Positions 8,324-15,625 of a stretch of 21,414 bases of DNA are shown here, piece after piece; the first letter of the stretch is position 1, and every line of letters begins with the position of its first letter. The notes under the pieces are model-generated. The model worked only from the letters and a program-made list of their open reading frames with translations, had not been told where the DNA came from and made no database searches. The stretch is taken from assembly GCA_043718985.1 (NCBI GenBank), contig JAYSUQ010000004.1, positions 1 to 21,414 of the forward strand. Direction: 5' to 3'. The position numbers and the translations under genes are program-made. The DNA is from UBA4416 sp043718985 (GTDB taxonomy: Bacteria; Bacteroidota; Bacteroidia; B-17B0; Aurantibacillaceae).

Positions 8324-8341
8324 AAATTGCTTCAAAAAAAA

Positions 8342-9457
8342 TTAACCAATCGCATCGTTTAACGACGGTAGTTTTCCAAAACGTTTTAAGGCGTTTACGT
8401 GTGAGTTAAGAGCATCTACAAAAGTAATGTTTTCTAAATATGGTACGCCGTATTCTTCGGCGGTGGCTTTAACTATTGGTGCAATTTCGGGGTAATGTAC
8501 GTGGCAAATTGTTGGAAATAAATGGTGCTCAACCTGAAAATTTAAACCGCCTACATACCAAGAAATCCATTTGCTTTTTCGCGAAAAATTTACTGTAGTA
8601 TTTAGTTGATGTATAGCCCATGCGTTTTCAATAGTACCTTCGGCATTTGGTAATGGGTGCGAGGTTTCTTCTACTGTATGTGCTAACTGAAAAATAGTGG
8701 TTAAAATTAATCCTGCTATAAATTGCATTAATAAAAAACCGCCAATTATATGCCATACCGAAACTTTGAAAATAAAAATTGGAGTAAATACCAGTATGCC
8801 AAAATAAACTAATTTTGTTAGTGTTATTTTTAAAAACAAATTTAAATTTTGTTGTTTGGTATTTTTATTAATTCCCGATTTTGTAAATTTAATAAACTGC
8901 ACCAAATCTTTTAGCAAAGCCCAATAAAGGGTTAAAATGCCATAAAATATAAATGAATATAAAAACTGAAATTTATGGTACCATTTTGCTTTGTTGTGTG
9001 GCGAAAATTTCATTACTAATTTATCATCAATATCTTCATCTAAATGCATAATATTGGTATAAGTATGATGCATTAAATTATGTTGTAGTTTCCAATTAAA
9101 AACGGCCCCGCCTACCATATTTAAGGTGTGCCCTAGCCATAAATTAATTTTACTGTTAGATGAGTAAGCGCCGTGATTTGCATCGTGCATAATACTCATG
9201 CCAATACCAGCCATAGATAAGCCCATTAAAAACCAAAGTAGTAAATTAACAGTTGCACTAACGTTAACTAGTAATATGGCAATAAAAGGTAATGTGTAGC
9301 CTGCTAACAAAATAATGGTTTTAATTACCATTGTTGAGTTATAATGTTTTGATATTTTTTTTTCTTTAAAATACGCGTCTACCCTTTGGCGCAGGGTTGC
9401 AAAAAAAAGATTTCTTTCTTTAATAGGATCAATAAAACGTACAGAGGTTACACTCAT
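8342..9457 (-). CDS. membrane fatty-acid (acyl-CoA type) desaturase
   Basis: This integral membrane di-iron desaturase inserts double bonds into fatty acyl chains. With the start at 9457 it has 371 residues. Three histidine boxes are intact: HDANH at 91-95, HNLMHH at 126-131 and QVEHH at 308-312. The Gln in the third box is typical of front-end (delta-5/delta-6, linoleoyl-CoA-like) desaturases; no cytochrome b5 domain is fused. Four or so hydrophobic segments lie around 45-90 and 165-270. An ATG at 9493 would add 12 residues, but it sits inside the terminator hairpin of the preceding gene, so I chose 9457. The neighbour upstream is a cold shock gene, fitting a role in membrane fluidity. Confidence 0.9.
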   Translation of the reverse strand: MSVTSVRFIDPIKERNLFFATLRQRVDAYFKEKKISKHYNSTMVIKTIILLAGYTLPFIAILLVNVSATVNLLLWFLMGLSMAGIGMSIMHDANHGAYSSNSKINLWLGHTLNMVGGAVFNWKLQHNLMHHTYTNIMHLDEDIDDKLVMKFSPHNKAKWYHKFQFLYSFIFYGILTLYWALLKDLVQFIKFTKSGINKNTKQQNLNLFLKITLTKLVYFGILVFTPIFIFKVSVWHIIGGFLLMQFIAGLILTTIFQLAHTVEETSHPLPNAEGTIENAWAIHQLNTTVNFSRKSKWISWYVGGLNFQVEHHLFPTICHVHYPEIAPIVKATAEEYGVPYLENITFVDALNSHVNALKRFGKLPSLNDAIG

Positions 9458-9483
9458 TTTAAATTTACAGTTTGGTATAAAAC

Positions 9484-9516
9484 AAAAAAGCAAATCAGTT
9501 AAGATTTGCTTTTTTT
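9484..9516 (-). terminator. bidirectional-looking terminator after the cold shock gene
   Basis: AGCAAATC (9489-9496) and GATTTGCT (9503-9510) form an eight-bp stem with a six-base loop. It is followed on the minus strand by a run of T (complement of 9484-9488) and flanked on the plus strand by seven T. It lies 17 bases past the cold shock stop codon. Confidence 0.8.
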
Positions 9517-9532
9517 AAATTTGAATTATTTA

Positions 9533-9721
9533 TTATGCTAAGCTAACGTTAACTGCGTTTAAGCCTTTTTTTCCTTGCTCTACTTCAAATACAACTACGT
9601 CGTTCTCTCTAATTTCTTCTTTTAATCCTGTAGCGTGTACAAATACTTCTTCACCATTTTCTGCTTTAATAAATCCAAAGCCTTTTGCTTCGTTAAAAAA
9701 TTTTACTGTTCCTTGTTTCAT
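9533..9721 (-). CDS. cold shock protein (CspA family)
   Basis: This 62-residue single cold-shock domain binds single-stranded RNA or DNA and acts as an RNA chaperone. The RNP1 motif KGFGFI (about 13-18) and the RNP2 motif VFVH (about 26-29) are present, as is the opening GTVKFFNEAKG. The length is typical for the Bacteroidota form. It is flanked by a promoter with a long leader upstream and a terminator downstream, so it is transcribed alone. A leader of about 85 bases is consistent with cold-responsive control of translation, though that is inference. The next gene downstream on the strand is a fatty-acid desaturase. Confidence 0.95.
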   Translation of the reverse strand: MKQGTVKFFNEAKGFGFIKAENGEEVFVHATGLKEEIRENDVVVFEVEQGKKGLNAVNVSLA

Positions 9722-9812
9722 TTTGTTTTTGTTTTGTGTTTCAATTTCTCGAAACGGTTATTTATTTTATTGTTATTTTGTTAGTTTAAAGTACATCTTT
9801 AACTTAACAATA

Positions 9813-9820
9813 CAAATATA
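9813..9820 (-). promoter_or_regulatory. -7 box of the cold shock gene promoter
   Basis: On the minus strand TATATTTG is an exact TAnnTTTG box. Transcription would begin near 9806, leaving about 85 bases of leader before the ATG at 9721. I do not see a clean TTG at the expected upstream distance. Confidence 0.5.
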
Positions 9821-9895
9821 CACATATTTATTAACACTATTACATTTTACAATTAATTATGGTTAAATGCTGTTAAATAGGGTGTAATTAGTTGT

Positions 9896-10585
9896 TTAAA
9901 GTTGGGTAAAAAAGGAATATCCCACATTTTTTTTAGTTAAAATATAATTATTTCCAATTATTTGCCTAATGTTTCTAATATGTATGTCAATTGTTCGTGT
10001 TTTACTTACTTCAGCGCTTCCCCAAACAATTGTGCCAATTTCTGACCGTGAAAATATTTTTTGTGGACTTGCTTGCAATAGGTATAATATTTCAAACTCT
10101 TTGCGGGGTAACAAAAACGGCTGTGCGTTAATAAAAACAGCATATTTTTCTCTATCAACTACAAAATTTTCGTTGTTTAAATTATTTATTTTAATGTTAT
10201 TATATAATTTAAACCGATTGCTGTATGCTTTAATACGAGCAATTAATGGGGCAGTATTTAATGGTATTTTTATTAAATCATCGGCGCCTGCATTAAGTGC
10301 TGTAATTTGCACATACTCATCAACTTTATTAGTAAATAAAATAATAAATGGATTGTAAGTGGTTTCTTTTCTTATTTCGGATGTAATTGTTATGCCGTCT
10401 TTTTCAAAAAAATCTAATTCAATTATAATTAAAAATGGTTTTTTATTTTTTACTTCATTCGCCATTTTTTTAAACGAATTAAAACTAGTTACGTTAAAAT
10501 AATTATTAACTAACAAATTTTTCATTAAAGTTATTTGCTTTGAAGTATTTGATAAAATAAAAATATTTTTTGATGTACAACTCAT
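9896..10585 (-). CDS. orphan OmpR/PhoB-family regulator with degenerate receiver
   Basis: This 229-residue protein has a receiver domain (about 6-122) and an OmpR-type winged-helix DNA-binding domain (about 130-229). The latter is well conserved, with LLPRKEFEILYLL, SRSEIGTIVWG, TRTIDIHIRNIR and the final NVGYSF wing. The receiver has lost key residues. The acidic pair after beta-1 is Ser12-Asn13 (FILSNTS). The phosphoacceptor position, eight residues before Gly64, is Glu56 instead of Asp. The conserved Lys before Pro108 is Ile107, with Lys106 one place early. Thr85 remains. It is therefore unlikely to be switched by a normal kinase, and no histidine kinase gene lies in the window. It lies downstream of a T9SS protein and a TonB receptor on the same strand. 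It could act constitutively or respond to a ligand. Confidence 0.88.
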   Translation of the reverse strand: MSCTSKNIFILSNTSKQITLMKNLLVNNYFNVTSFNSFKKMANEVKNKKPFLIIIELDFFEKDGITITSEIRKETTYNPFIILFTNKVDEYVQITALNAGADDLIKIPLNTAPLIARIKAYSNRFKLYNNIKINNLNNENFVVDREKYAVFINAQPFLLPRKEFEILYLLQASPQKIFSRSEIGTIVWGSAEVSKTRTIDIHIRNIRQIIGNNYILTKKNVGYSFFTQL

Positions 10586-10591
10586 AATTAT

Positions 10592-10622
10592 AAAAAATGC
10601 GAGCCATTACAGTTCGCATTTT
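10592..10622 (-). terminator. intrinsic terminator after the T9SS-sorted protein gene
   Basis: AAAATGCGA (10594-10602) is exactly complementary to TCGCATTTT (10614-10622), with an 11-base loop and six T on the minus strand. It sits between the T9SS protein gene (stop at 10636) and the regulator start at 10585, only seven bases from that start codon. Confidence 0.8.
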
Positions 10623-10635
10623 AATTAATTTTTAA

Positions 10636-12267
10636 TTACTTAGATACAATTAATTTTTTGGCAATTTTACTATTACCATCGTTTAACTCTATAAAATAAA
10701 TACCATTTGATAAATTACTTAAATCAACATCAAAACCATTATCACCACTAACAAAGCTGTTGTTTAAATACTCGTTAATTTTAGTGCCAATTACATTATA
10801 TATACATACGTTAAATGTTTGGTTAGTTTTTAAATTTAAATAAATAGTAGCTTTATTAATTGCAGGGTTTGGATAAACGCCAAACTCATTAACATTGCTA
10901 TTTAGTTGTTTAATTGAAGTAAAAACAGCATCATTAAAATTAGCACCATTAGCAGCAATGCCATTTGTTAGCGGGCGATAATCGGGTGTAAAATAATTGT
11001 AAGGTGTGGTTAATATATTAGCTGATGATTTTAGTGTATCGTTTGCATTAGCCATTAACCAAGCATTAGCACCATTTGTAATTACACCAAAAGTTCCTGT
11101 TTCGGTAGCTCGTAAACCATAACCTGCAACAATATTATTTTTAAATTTTAATGTTCCTGCATTTGCATTTGTCTCACAGGCGCTTCCATCAACAAAAACG
11201 CCTCTTGTTGCATGATCCATAAAAATAGAATTCATTATTTTTAAATTAGAATTCCGTCTAATACGCGCGCCACGTCTAAAACCAGATGCATAAGTTGCCG
11301 TTGGTACTCCACGCAATGGGCCAATATCGGTAACGTTAGAAAACACTGCCGATGTTAGCGGACTGCCTGCTGAACCCGTTGCATCGTTATCAGATTCGAA
11401 CCCTTCGGATGTAGATACAGCTGGGTTATCAGAAATTTGTGGGTCGCGAACGCCCAAGCAAAATTGAACATTACCTGAAAAGCCATTATCTGTATCAAAA
11501 TCATCATCTAAACAACGATAAGCAACTAAGTGTTTGCAATTAACGGTGCCGCCAAACCATTCATAAGCATCATCGTTAGCAAACGATACTTGAACGTAAT
11601 CTATAGTTGTACCTCTACCTACTCCACCCAAAGTTAAGCCATTAATTTCTTTATTTGGTTGGTAAACGTAACCACCATATTCTATACGAACATATTGAAT
11701 ATTCCCCGAGTTATCATTATCATCTGGACTTGTACCACCACCGAATTCGGTATCGGTACTAATTGGTAAGCCCTCAATATTATTAACACCACCACTATTG
11801 TTTATAGTTGCTTTACCCATTAAAATAATTCCTCCCCAATCGCCTAAGCCTCTTGCATTAACATCTTGATCGGATGTAAAAACAATTGGTTGTGAAGCGG
11901 TACCAACTGCATTTAGTTTTGCACCTTTTGTAATAAACAAACCTGTGCCCGCAACTGCTTTAGAACCTCTAACCATAACACCTGGCTGAATAGTTAATAT
12001 GGCGTTATTATTTACAAAAACTTGACCTTGTAAATGCACAACCGAACCCGTTGCCCACGTTGTATTTGAGTTAATGTTGCCAGATACTGTTACTGTTGGC
12101 GCTGCATAATTTGCTACCTGCGGGTTCCATTCAGTCCAGCTATCCGTCCACATTTGGGTTGGGCTGGGTTCAAACGCGCCGCGGTAATTTGTTGTAGTAA
12201 AAAATGATGTTTGAGCAAAAGTAGTTACACTTAATAATACAGATGCTAATAAGTAATTTTTTTTCAT
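10636..12267 (-). CDS. T9SS-sorted surface/secreted protein, partner of the TonB receptor
   Basis: This 543-residue protein is exported by a signal peptide (about 1-19, ending TFAQ). Residues about 55-400 form a repetitive beta-helix-like body in which I recognise a common Bacteroidota family of unknown function: LTIQPGVMVRGSKA, GDWGGIILMGKA, INGLTLGGVGRGT, YEWFGGTVNCKHLVAYR, an acidic DDDFDTDNGFSG and GFESDNDATGS. The last 80 residues are a type A T9SS sorting domain, opening with VYPNPAINKA and ending KKLIVSK, so the protein crosses the outer membrane by the type IX system and is probably surface-anchored or released. It lies downstream of the TonB receptor on the same strand but has its own promoter and an 11-bp-phased operator-like array. 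Confidence 0.85.
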   Translation of the reverse strand: MKKNYLLASVLLSVTTFAQTSFFTTTNYRGAFEPSPTQMWTDSWTEWNPQVANYAAPTVTVSGNINSNTTWATGSVVHLQGQVFVNNNAILTIQPGVMVRGSKAVAGTGLFITKGAKLNAVGTASQPIVFTSDQDVNARGLGDWGGIILMGKATINNSGGVNNIEGLPISTDTEFGGGTSPDDNDNSGNIQYVRIEYGGYVYQPNKEINGLTLGGVGRGTTIDYVQVSFANDDAYEWFGGTVNCKHLVAYRCLDDDFDTDNGFSGNVQFCLGVRDPQISDNPAVSTSEGFESDNDATGSAGSPLTSAVFSNVTDIGPLRGVPTATYASGFRRGARIRRNSNLKIMNSIFMDHATRGVFVDGSACETNANAGTLKFKNNIVAGYGLRATETGTFGVITNGANAWLMANANDTLKSSANILTTPYNYFTPDYRPLTNGIAANGANFNDAVFTSIKQLNSNVNEFGVYPNPAINKATIYLNLKTNQTFNVCIYNVIGTKINEYLNNSFVSGDNGFDVDLSNLSNGIYFIELNDGNSKIAKKLIVSK

Positions 12268-12296
12268 TGTTTTAATTTTAGTATGTTTTAATACCG

Positions 12297-12304
12297 CAAA
12301 ATTA
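12297..12304 (-). promoter_or_regulatory. -7 box of the T9SS-sorted protein gene
   Basis: TAATTTTG on the minus strand is an exact TAnnTTTG match and gives a leader of about 22 bases. No TTG is seen at the -33 position; instead the 11-bp array begins 11 bases upstream. A promoter lacking its own -33 element and covered by regulator sites is typical of activator-dependent promoters. Confidence 0.5.
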
Positions 12305-12315
12305 ATGAGCTATAC

Positions 12316-12376
12316 TTACCTTATAGTTAAGCCAGTATTAACAATGCGCTACAAGTAACTTAACTAATAGTTAACT
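12316..12376. promoter_or_regulatory. 11-bp-phased TTAAC array (candidate OmpR-family operator)
   Basis: Hexamers start every 11 bp: TTACCT 12316, TTAAGC 12327, TTAACA 12338, CTACAA 12349, TTAACT 12360 and TTAACT 12371. Five of six begin TTA. OmpR/PhoB-family dimers bind direct repeats with this 11-bp spacing. The array covers the -33 region and the DNA upstream of it for the T9SS protein gene. Which regulator binds is inference. Confidence 0.55.
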
Positions 12377-12515
12377 AAACTACAAACGACTTAACATTAA
12401 TTTAATATGAACGTTTGACACTACTTATTTTCGAAAAAAAATTAAGTAAACAAATAAAAAAAAATTCTGTTTAAATAATAAACAAAATTTTAGTTACATA
12501 GTTATAATTTAGTTT

Positions 12516-15491
12516 TTAAAACTTATAGCTTAATTGTAATGAGTAAGTAGCCCTGTATTGCGTTACCCACAATGGCGCCGAATTTTTACTATTATACGTT
12601 AAATTATTTTCAGAATCTTGTGTAAATAATTGTTGCTGTTTTTTTGCTAAGGCATCTTTAATATTAAACCTGATTTCAAATTTATTATTAAAAAAACTTT
12701 TTGTTGCTTGTAAATCTAAAACGTTACGCCCCATTTCCCAAATATTTCCTTCGCCCGATTTATTTAGATTACTAATATTACCTGCAATATAAATACGCGA
12801 GCCAAAACGATTATAAGATGCGCTTAAACTATAATTATATTTTTTATCATTATACGTTATGCCTGCATTAATAATGTAGGGTGATTGTCCTTGCATTTGT
12901 CTTTCGCCAATTTTAACACCTTTGTTAGCCGAGGCCGAACTTACAATATCTGTTTTAGATTTAATATATGAAAAATTACTAAACAAGGTTATGTTATTTA
13001 AAATACGACCAAAAAAATTAGTGTCATTTTTTGTAAGTAAACCTAAACTAATACGATACTCCAATTCTAAACCCTTACAAATAGCTTTAGGCGAATTGCG
13101 ATAGGTTATTTCGCGTGCATTTTCGCCCTGTATTAATTCTATTGGGTTTGTAAAATCTTTATAAAAAACCGAAACCGATGCTAGTTGCCCGCCGCTTGGA
13201 TAAACCTCATACCTAAAATCATAATTTTTAATAGTGGCACGTTGCAAGGTGGGGTCTCCACTTAAACTAAAGTTAGTATTAAAATCATAAAATATTAATG
13301 GTGCTATTTCTCTAAACTCCGGTCGGTTTAATGTTTTAGAGTAACTTAAACGAATGTTTTGTTTTTGGGTTATTGATAAAATTAAATTAGCCGAGGGTAA
13401 AAAATCATTTACAATGGTATCGTAATTAACAAACTGTTTATCATAAAAATACAATTTGCTTGGATGGCTTAATTTTTGCTGATACGATTCGTAGCGAACA
13501 CCTGTTACAAAACGTAGCCACGTTTTATATTTTAAATCAACCATTGCATAAGTAGCCAATAAACTAGAATTTGCATTGTAAGCTGCTTGACTAAAATCGT
13601 TATTTTGAGATAATTTTAAACCACCAACACCAGGCGCTAGCAAACCCATGTTTTGTGTTGAGTATAATTGGCTCGAGTTTAAATAAGTTATACTATCTAA
13701 AAATGAAACTGTTTGGCCCGCTTGCCCGTATTTTGAATAAGAAAATTCGCGTTGTAAATAATCCCTATTTCTAACTTGATAAAAGCCCCCAATTTTACCT
13801 TCAACACTTAATGTTTTAGATAATGTAAAATCACGCAACGCATCTATTTTAATACTTTTAATATCTTCCTTCATTTTTGAACTTAACATTACTCCAGAAT
13901 AATCGGGCCCCGAAGTGCCACTATAAGGTATTTGAGCGGCATACATTGTATCGCTAGGGTGTAGTATTGCAGGTTCAGATGGGTCTTCAGGAATAATGGC
14001 AATTAACTTTTGCTTGCGCGTGTAAAGTGTTCGTTTTAAATTTGGAACCTTTCGTTTAACTTGAGTATAACCTGCATTCCAATTAACTTTAAGATTTGCT
14101 TTAGGTATAACATGTTCACCAATTAATTGGTTAGATTGTACATTATTTTGTGTATACCAAAATGCAGTAGATTTTAATAGAGATGGATTTTCTTGGTTTG
14201 TTAACTCAAACATGCCACTTCGTTTTATTGTTTTATCATCTGTATTTATGCTGTATAATTTTTTTAAACTAATGTTGTTATTGTTATTAAGCTTGCACGT
14301 TACATTTAATAAAGCACCAAGTAATTTTTGATTTTGATAGGTTTCATCTAAAATTTGTTTATCAATAACTAATGGGTCAGACGAATCGTTGGCCTTACCC
14401 GACTCGTAATTAATGCGGCTTGTTGTAAAATAATTATTTGTACTGTTGTACGATAACGACCCTATAACACCTATAAAATCTTTGTTTTTTAATTTAACAT
14501 TATACCCAGCCGATAATAAGTAGTTAGCATTTGGAGTAAATTGTTTTGATTTAGCTTCCCAATTACCTGTATTAATTTGTTGTGCATAATTTGCTTGTTG
14601 GTGTATGTTTTGCGAAAACTCTGTTTGCTCGGGCATATCTTTTATTATGTTTCGAGTTCCATCATCAACACCTAACCAATCTTTTTTTCCTTTATCTAAA
14701 TATAATTGTTGCTTACCTTTTGTTGCTGTGTTAAAGCCACTGCCAACAGTTAGTTGAACGAAATTTTTATCAGGAATTCCTTTTGTAGTAATTTCAATAA
14801 TACCACCAGCAAACTCACCTGGCAAATCAGGCCTTGCTGTTTTATAAATTACTAAATTATCTAACATACTACTCGAAAAAACATCAAATGAAAAAGCTTT
14901 TCTATCGCTTTCGGTGCTTGGTAGTGGTGCTCCATTTAAATATGCAGCGTTATACCTATCGTTTAAACCTCGTATAATTACAAATTTATTATCTTGTACA
15001 CTAGCTCCACTAACTCGTTTTAAAACATCGCTTGTATTTTTATCTGGTGTACGCTTTATATTTTCGGCACTAACGCCATCGCTTACACTTGCATTGTTTT
15101 TTTGTTGCATTACTAATGCTACATTGTTATCTTTTTTAACTTCGGCTTGCACAACCACTTCATTTAAATTTAATGATGCAGAGGTTGTTAATTCAAAATT
15201 AACTAGAGTTGTTTCATTATCTTTAATTACAACATCACTATTTTTTTTTGACTCGTAAGATATGTAACTTGTAATTAAATTAATTTTACCAATTGGCACA
15301 TTATTTAACACAAAATTACCATCAAAATCGGCCGATGCGCCTTTGGTTGTACCTTCAATTAACACAGTTGCTCCAGGTAATGTTTCGCCAGTTTTAGCAT
15401 CGGTAATTTTACCGATAATTTTACCTGTTTGGGCAGTTATTGTTAATGATAATACTAACGAAATAACTGATACATTAATTTTTTTAAACAT
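12516..15491 (-). CDS. TonB-dependent outer membrane receptor with CarboxypepD_reg-like domain
   Basis: This 991-residue outer membrane transporter imports a ligand using energy from TonB-ExbBD. After a signal peptide (about 1-21, ending ITAQ) comes a CarboxypepD_reg-like domain (about 22-110, with GKIIGKITDAKTGETLPGATV). The plug follows (about 130-240), with TSDVLKRVSGASVQ and FVIIRGLNDRYNAAYLNG. The rest is a 22-strand-type barrel ending in an aromatic residue (LQLSYKF). There is no SusD-like gene beside it, so it is not a classical SusCD pair; the next gene on the strand is a T9SS-sorted surface protein that could play the capture role. The ligand is unknown. A phased TTAAC array lies upstream. 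Confidence 0.93.
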   Translation of the reverse strand: MFKKINVSVISLVLSLTITAQTGKIIGKITDAKTGETLPGATVLIEGTTKGASADFDGNFVLNNVPIGKINLITSYISYESKKNSDVVIKDNETTLVNFELTTSASLNLNEVVVQAEVKKDNNVALVMQQKNNASVSDGVSAENIKRTPDKNTSDVLKRVSGASVQDNKFVIIRGLNDRYNAAYLNGAPLPSTESDRKAFSFDVFSSSMLDNLVIYKTARPDLPGEFAGGIIEITTKGIPDKNFVQLTVGSGFNTATKGKQQLYLDKGKKDWLGVDDGTRNIIKDMPEQTEFSQNIHQQANYAQQINTGNWEAKSKQFTPNANYLLSAGYNVKLKNKDFIGVIGSLSYNSTNNYFTTSRINYESGKANDSSDPLVIDKQILDETYQNQKLLGALLNVTCKLNNNNNISLKKLYSINTDDKTIKRSGMFELTNQENPSLLKSTAFWYTQNNVQSNQLIGEHVIPKANLKVNWNAGYTQVKRKVPNLKRTLYTRKQKLIAIIPEDPSEPAILHPSDTMYAAQIPYSGTSGPDYSGVMLSSKMKEDIKSIKIDALRDFTLSKTLSVEGKIGGFYQVRNRDYLQREFSYSKYGQAGQTVSFLDSITYLNSSQLYSTQNMGLLAPGVGGLKLSQNNDFSQAAYNANSSLLATYAMVDLKYKTWLRFVTGVRYESYQQKLSHPSKLYFYDKQFVNYDTIVNDFLPSANLILSITQKQNIRLSYSKTLNRPEFREIAPLIFYDFNTNFSLSGDPTLQRATIKNYDFRYEVYPSGGQLASVSVFYKDFTNPIELIQGENAREITYRNSPKAICKGLELEYRISLGLLTKNDTNFFGRILNNITLFSNFSYIKSKTDIVSSASANKGVKIGERQMQGQSPYIINAGITYNDKKYNYSLSASYNRFGSRIYIAGNISNLNKSGEGNIWEMGRNVLDLQATKSFFNNKFEIRFNIKDALAKKQQQLFTQDSENNLTYNSKNSAPLWVTQYRATYSLQLSYKF

Positions 15492-15586
15492 TGTAAGTTG
15501 TAATAATAGTTATCACAAAAAAACAAAATAGAGATATTCTTTACGTTTCTATAATATTATGATAATGTTAAATACCCATAAATAAA

Positions 15587-15625
15587 TTACTGAACAATTA
15601 ACATTAAATTAACATTGCGTTAAAA
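15587..15625. promoter_or_regulatory. second 11-bp-phased TTAAC array, upstream of the TonB receptor
   Basis: Hexamers TTACTG 15587, TTAACA 15598, TTAACA 15609 and TTAAAA 15620 repeat at exactly 11 bp. Aligned in register with the array at 12316, 25 of 39 bases agree, and the segment TTAACA-n-TGCG is shared. The array lies about 95-135 bases upstream of the receptor start; its last unit includes the phosphatase stop codon. The core promoter between it and the gene is unclear (a TATTTTG at 15524-15530 is one base short of the consensus). Confidence 0.5.

Larger units (their letters stand above)
12268..12515 (-). promoter_or_regulatory. regulatory gap between TonB receptor and T9SS protein genes
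   Basis: This 248-base gap holds no gene. It contains the -7 box and phased array listed separately, then AT-rich DNA with A-runs (12435-12475) just past the receptor stop codon. I found no convincing terminator hairpin for the receptor gene, so some read-through into the T9SS protein gene is possible. Confidence 0.5.

Noticed and set aside
9458..9493. Upstream ATG giving a 12-residue longer desaturase
   Set aside because: It lies inside the terminator hairpin of the cold shock gene, and the added residues do not look like a family N-terminus.
9831..9878. TTAACA and TTAAAT motifs upstream of the cold shock promoter as a third phased array
   Set aside because: Only one TTAACA is present and the following TTAA units fall at mixed 10 and 22-bp steps; this is expected in such AT-rich DNA.
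9969..10358. Plus-strand 129-codon open frame opposite the regulator gene
   Set aside because: The opposite strand encodes a recognisable receiver and winged helix; this frame shows no family features.
12360..12374. Palindrome TTAACTA-A-TAGTTAA as a dimer operator on its own
   Set aside because: It is better explained as two consecutive direct-repeat units of the 11-bp array, since the phase continues outside the palindrome.
14914..15531. Plus-strand open frames opposite the TonB receptor N-terminus
   Set aside because: They are antisense to the conserved plug and CarboxypepD_reg-like regions and have no independent support.
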